Origin: Clostridiales bacterium | GTDB lineage: Bacteria; Bacillota; Clostridia; Christensenellales; Aristaeellaceae | Reading direction: 5' to 3' | Length of the DNA: 64,000 nucleotides | Assembly (NCBI GenBank): GCA_012523405.1 | Contig: JAAYIN010000003.1 | Coordinates: forward strand, 44,508 to 108,507 | Shown: positions 63,752-64,000 of the stretch, one piece after another | How the letters are laid out: each line of letters starts with the position of its first letter | How positions within the stretch are numbered: the stretch's first letter is position 1 | Made by a program: the position numbers and the translations under genes | The notes under the pieces: generated by a model | What the model was told of the DNA's origin: nothing | The model's input: only the letters and a program-made list of their open reading frames with translations | Databases searched by the model: none

Positions 63752-63988
63752 AATATCCCCCCATTTTGTTGTGTAAAAGAAAACACAAAAATATAACCCA
63801 TCAACAACCGTCCAAAGAAGCAATGCATTGTTGATAAGTATAACTATGAAGATTCATGCATTATTATGAATAAAAGATAAGGTAGAATAAGTTGCGCAAA
63901 TTGAAAAAGGGAAAGAAATAGACAAGGTTTGCGGATCTCTGTTAGAATGAAGTCACAACACACCCATTCTGAAAGGAGCCAACAAACC
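63752..63988. other. Intergenic region with divergent promoters
   Basis: 237 bases, A+T rich, no gene. Contains TCAACAA/TTGTTGA inverted arms (about 63807-63838), TTCAT/ATGAA arms near 63870 and a possible -10 TAGAAT near 63890 for the gene at 63989. Confidence 0.4.
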
Positions 63989-64000
63989 ATGTCTGAGAGA
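63989..64000 (+). CDS. Start of an unidentified gene (partial)
   Basis: ATG at 63989 (first codons Met-Ser-Glu-Arg) ten bases after GAAAGGAG. Only four codons are inside the window, so nothing can be said about function. Confidence 0.5.

Noticed and set aside
63930..64000. Possible insertion-sequence end before the last gene
   Set aside because: Only four codons of the gene are visible and no matching terminal repeat lies inside the window.
1..64000. tRNA, rRNA or known riboswitches
   Set aside because: No cloverleaf-like or rRNA-like segments and no familiar aptamer were recognised in the intergenic regions by eye; a covariance-model search was not possible.

Overview
The window looks like a chromosome segment of an anaerobic, probably gut- or rumen-associated member of the Clostridia (Bacillota). 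Evidence: strong GGAGG-type ribosome binding sites, several TTG/GTG starts, YesM/YesN-type two-component systems beside sugar ABC transporters, an HgdC/BadF-type dehydratase activase, a ferredoxin-like aldo/keto reductase, radical SAM proteins, an F420-ligase-like protein, and a clostridial-type sortase/pilus locus. No rRNA, tRNA, CRISPR array or complete insertion sequence was seen. Species cannot be assigned from the sequence alone.

Layout. 1-5.2 kb: end of a sugar ABC transporter (permease, binding protein) and its YesN/YesM system. 5.3-6.45 kb: a TetR gene divergent from a broken gene resembling membrane terpene cyclases of the Pyr4/PaxB type. 6.5-10.9 kb: a radical SAM protein, a divergent cysteine-less copy of the same fold, a TetR regulator and a DegV protein. 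10.9-18.6 kb: GH31 glucosidase/xylosidase, second sugar ABC transporter and second YesM/YesN system. 18.8-33.1 kb: MATE exporter, LysR regulator and, divergent from it, a nine-gene operon with a ceramidase-like hydrolase, a complete oligopeptide-type ABC transporter and four intracellular hydrolase-fold proteins (esterase, metallo-beta-lactamase fold, an amidohydrolase-2 protein lacking the usual metal ligands, tannase-like esterase). 33.1-38.2 kb: OmpR/histidine-kinase pair followed by a membrane-lipid operon (PgsA-like, PlsY-like, diacylglycerol glycosyltransferase-like, YugP-like protease); both promoters carry the same triple 11-bp repeat. 38.4-44.5 kb: two-gene dehydratase activase/HgdB-like system and an ABC-F ATPase. 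44.5-52.3 kb: rhamnoside utilisation (GH3, GH78, GPH symporter, AraC). 52.3-59.4 kb: CofE-like ligase, LysR, nucleoside phosphorylase, then LysR, small Cys protein, aldo/keto reductase and MATE exporter. 59.4-63.75 kb: a complete sortase/pilus locus in advanced decay, with about a dozen nonsense, frameshift and deletion lesions. A new gene starts at the right edge.

How the parts work together: the window is dominated by uptake and intracellular breakdown of plant-type glycosides and esters (alpha-glycosides, rhamnosides, possibly tannin- or ester-like compounds), each module with its own regulator. The three sets of binding protein plus permease genes all have a strong hairpin between the binding-protein gene and the permease gene. 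The most unusual items are the radical SAM/pseudo-radical SAM pair, the shared triple-repeat operator tying a two-component system to lipid synthesis, the terpene-cyclase relic, and the decayed pilus locus.
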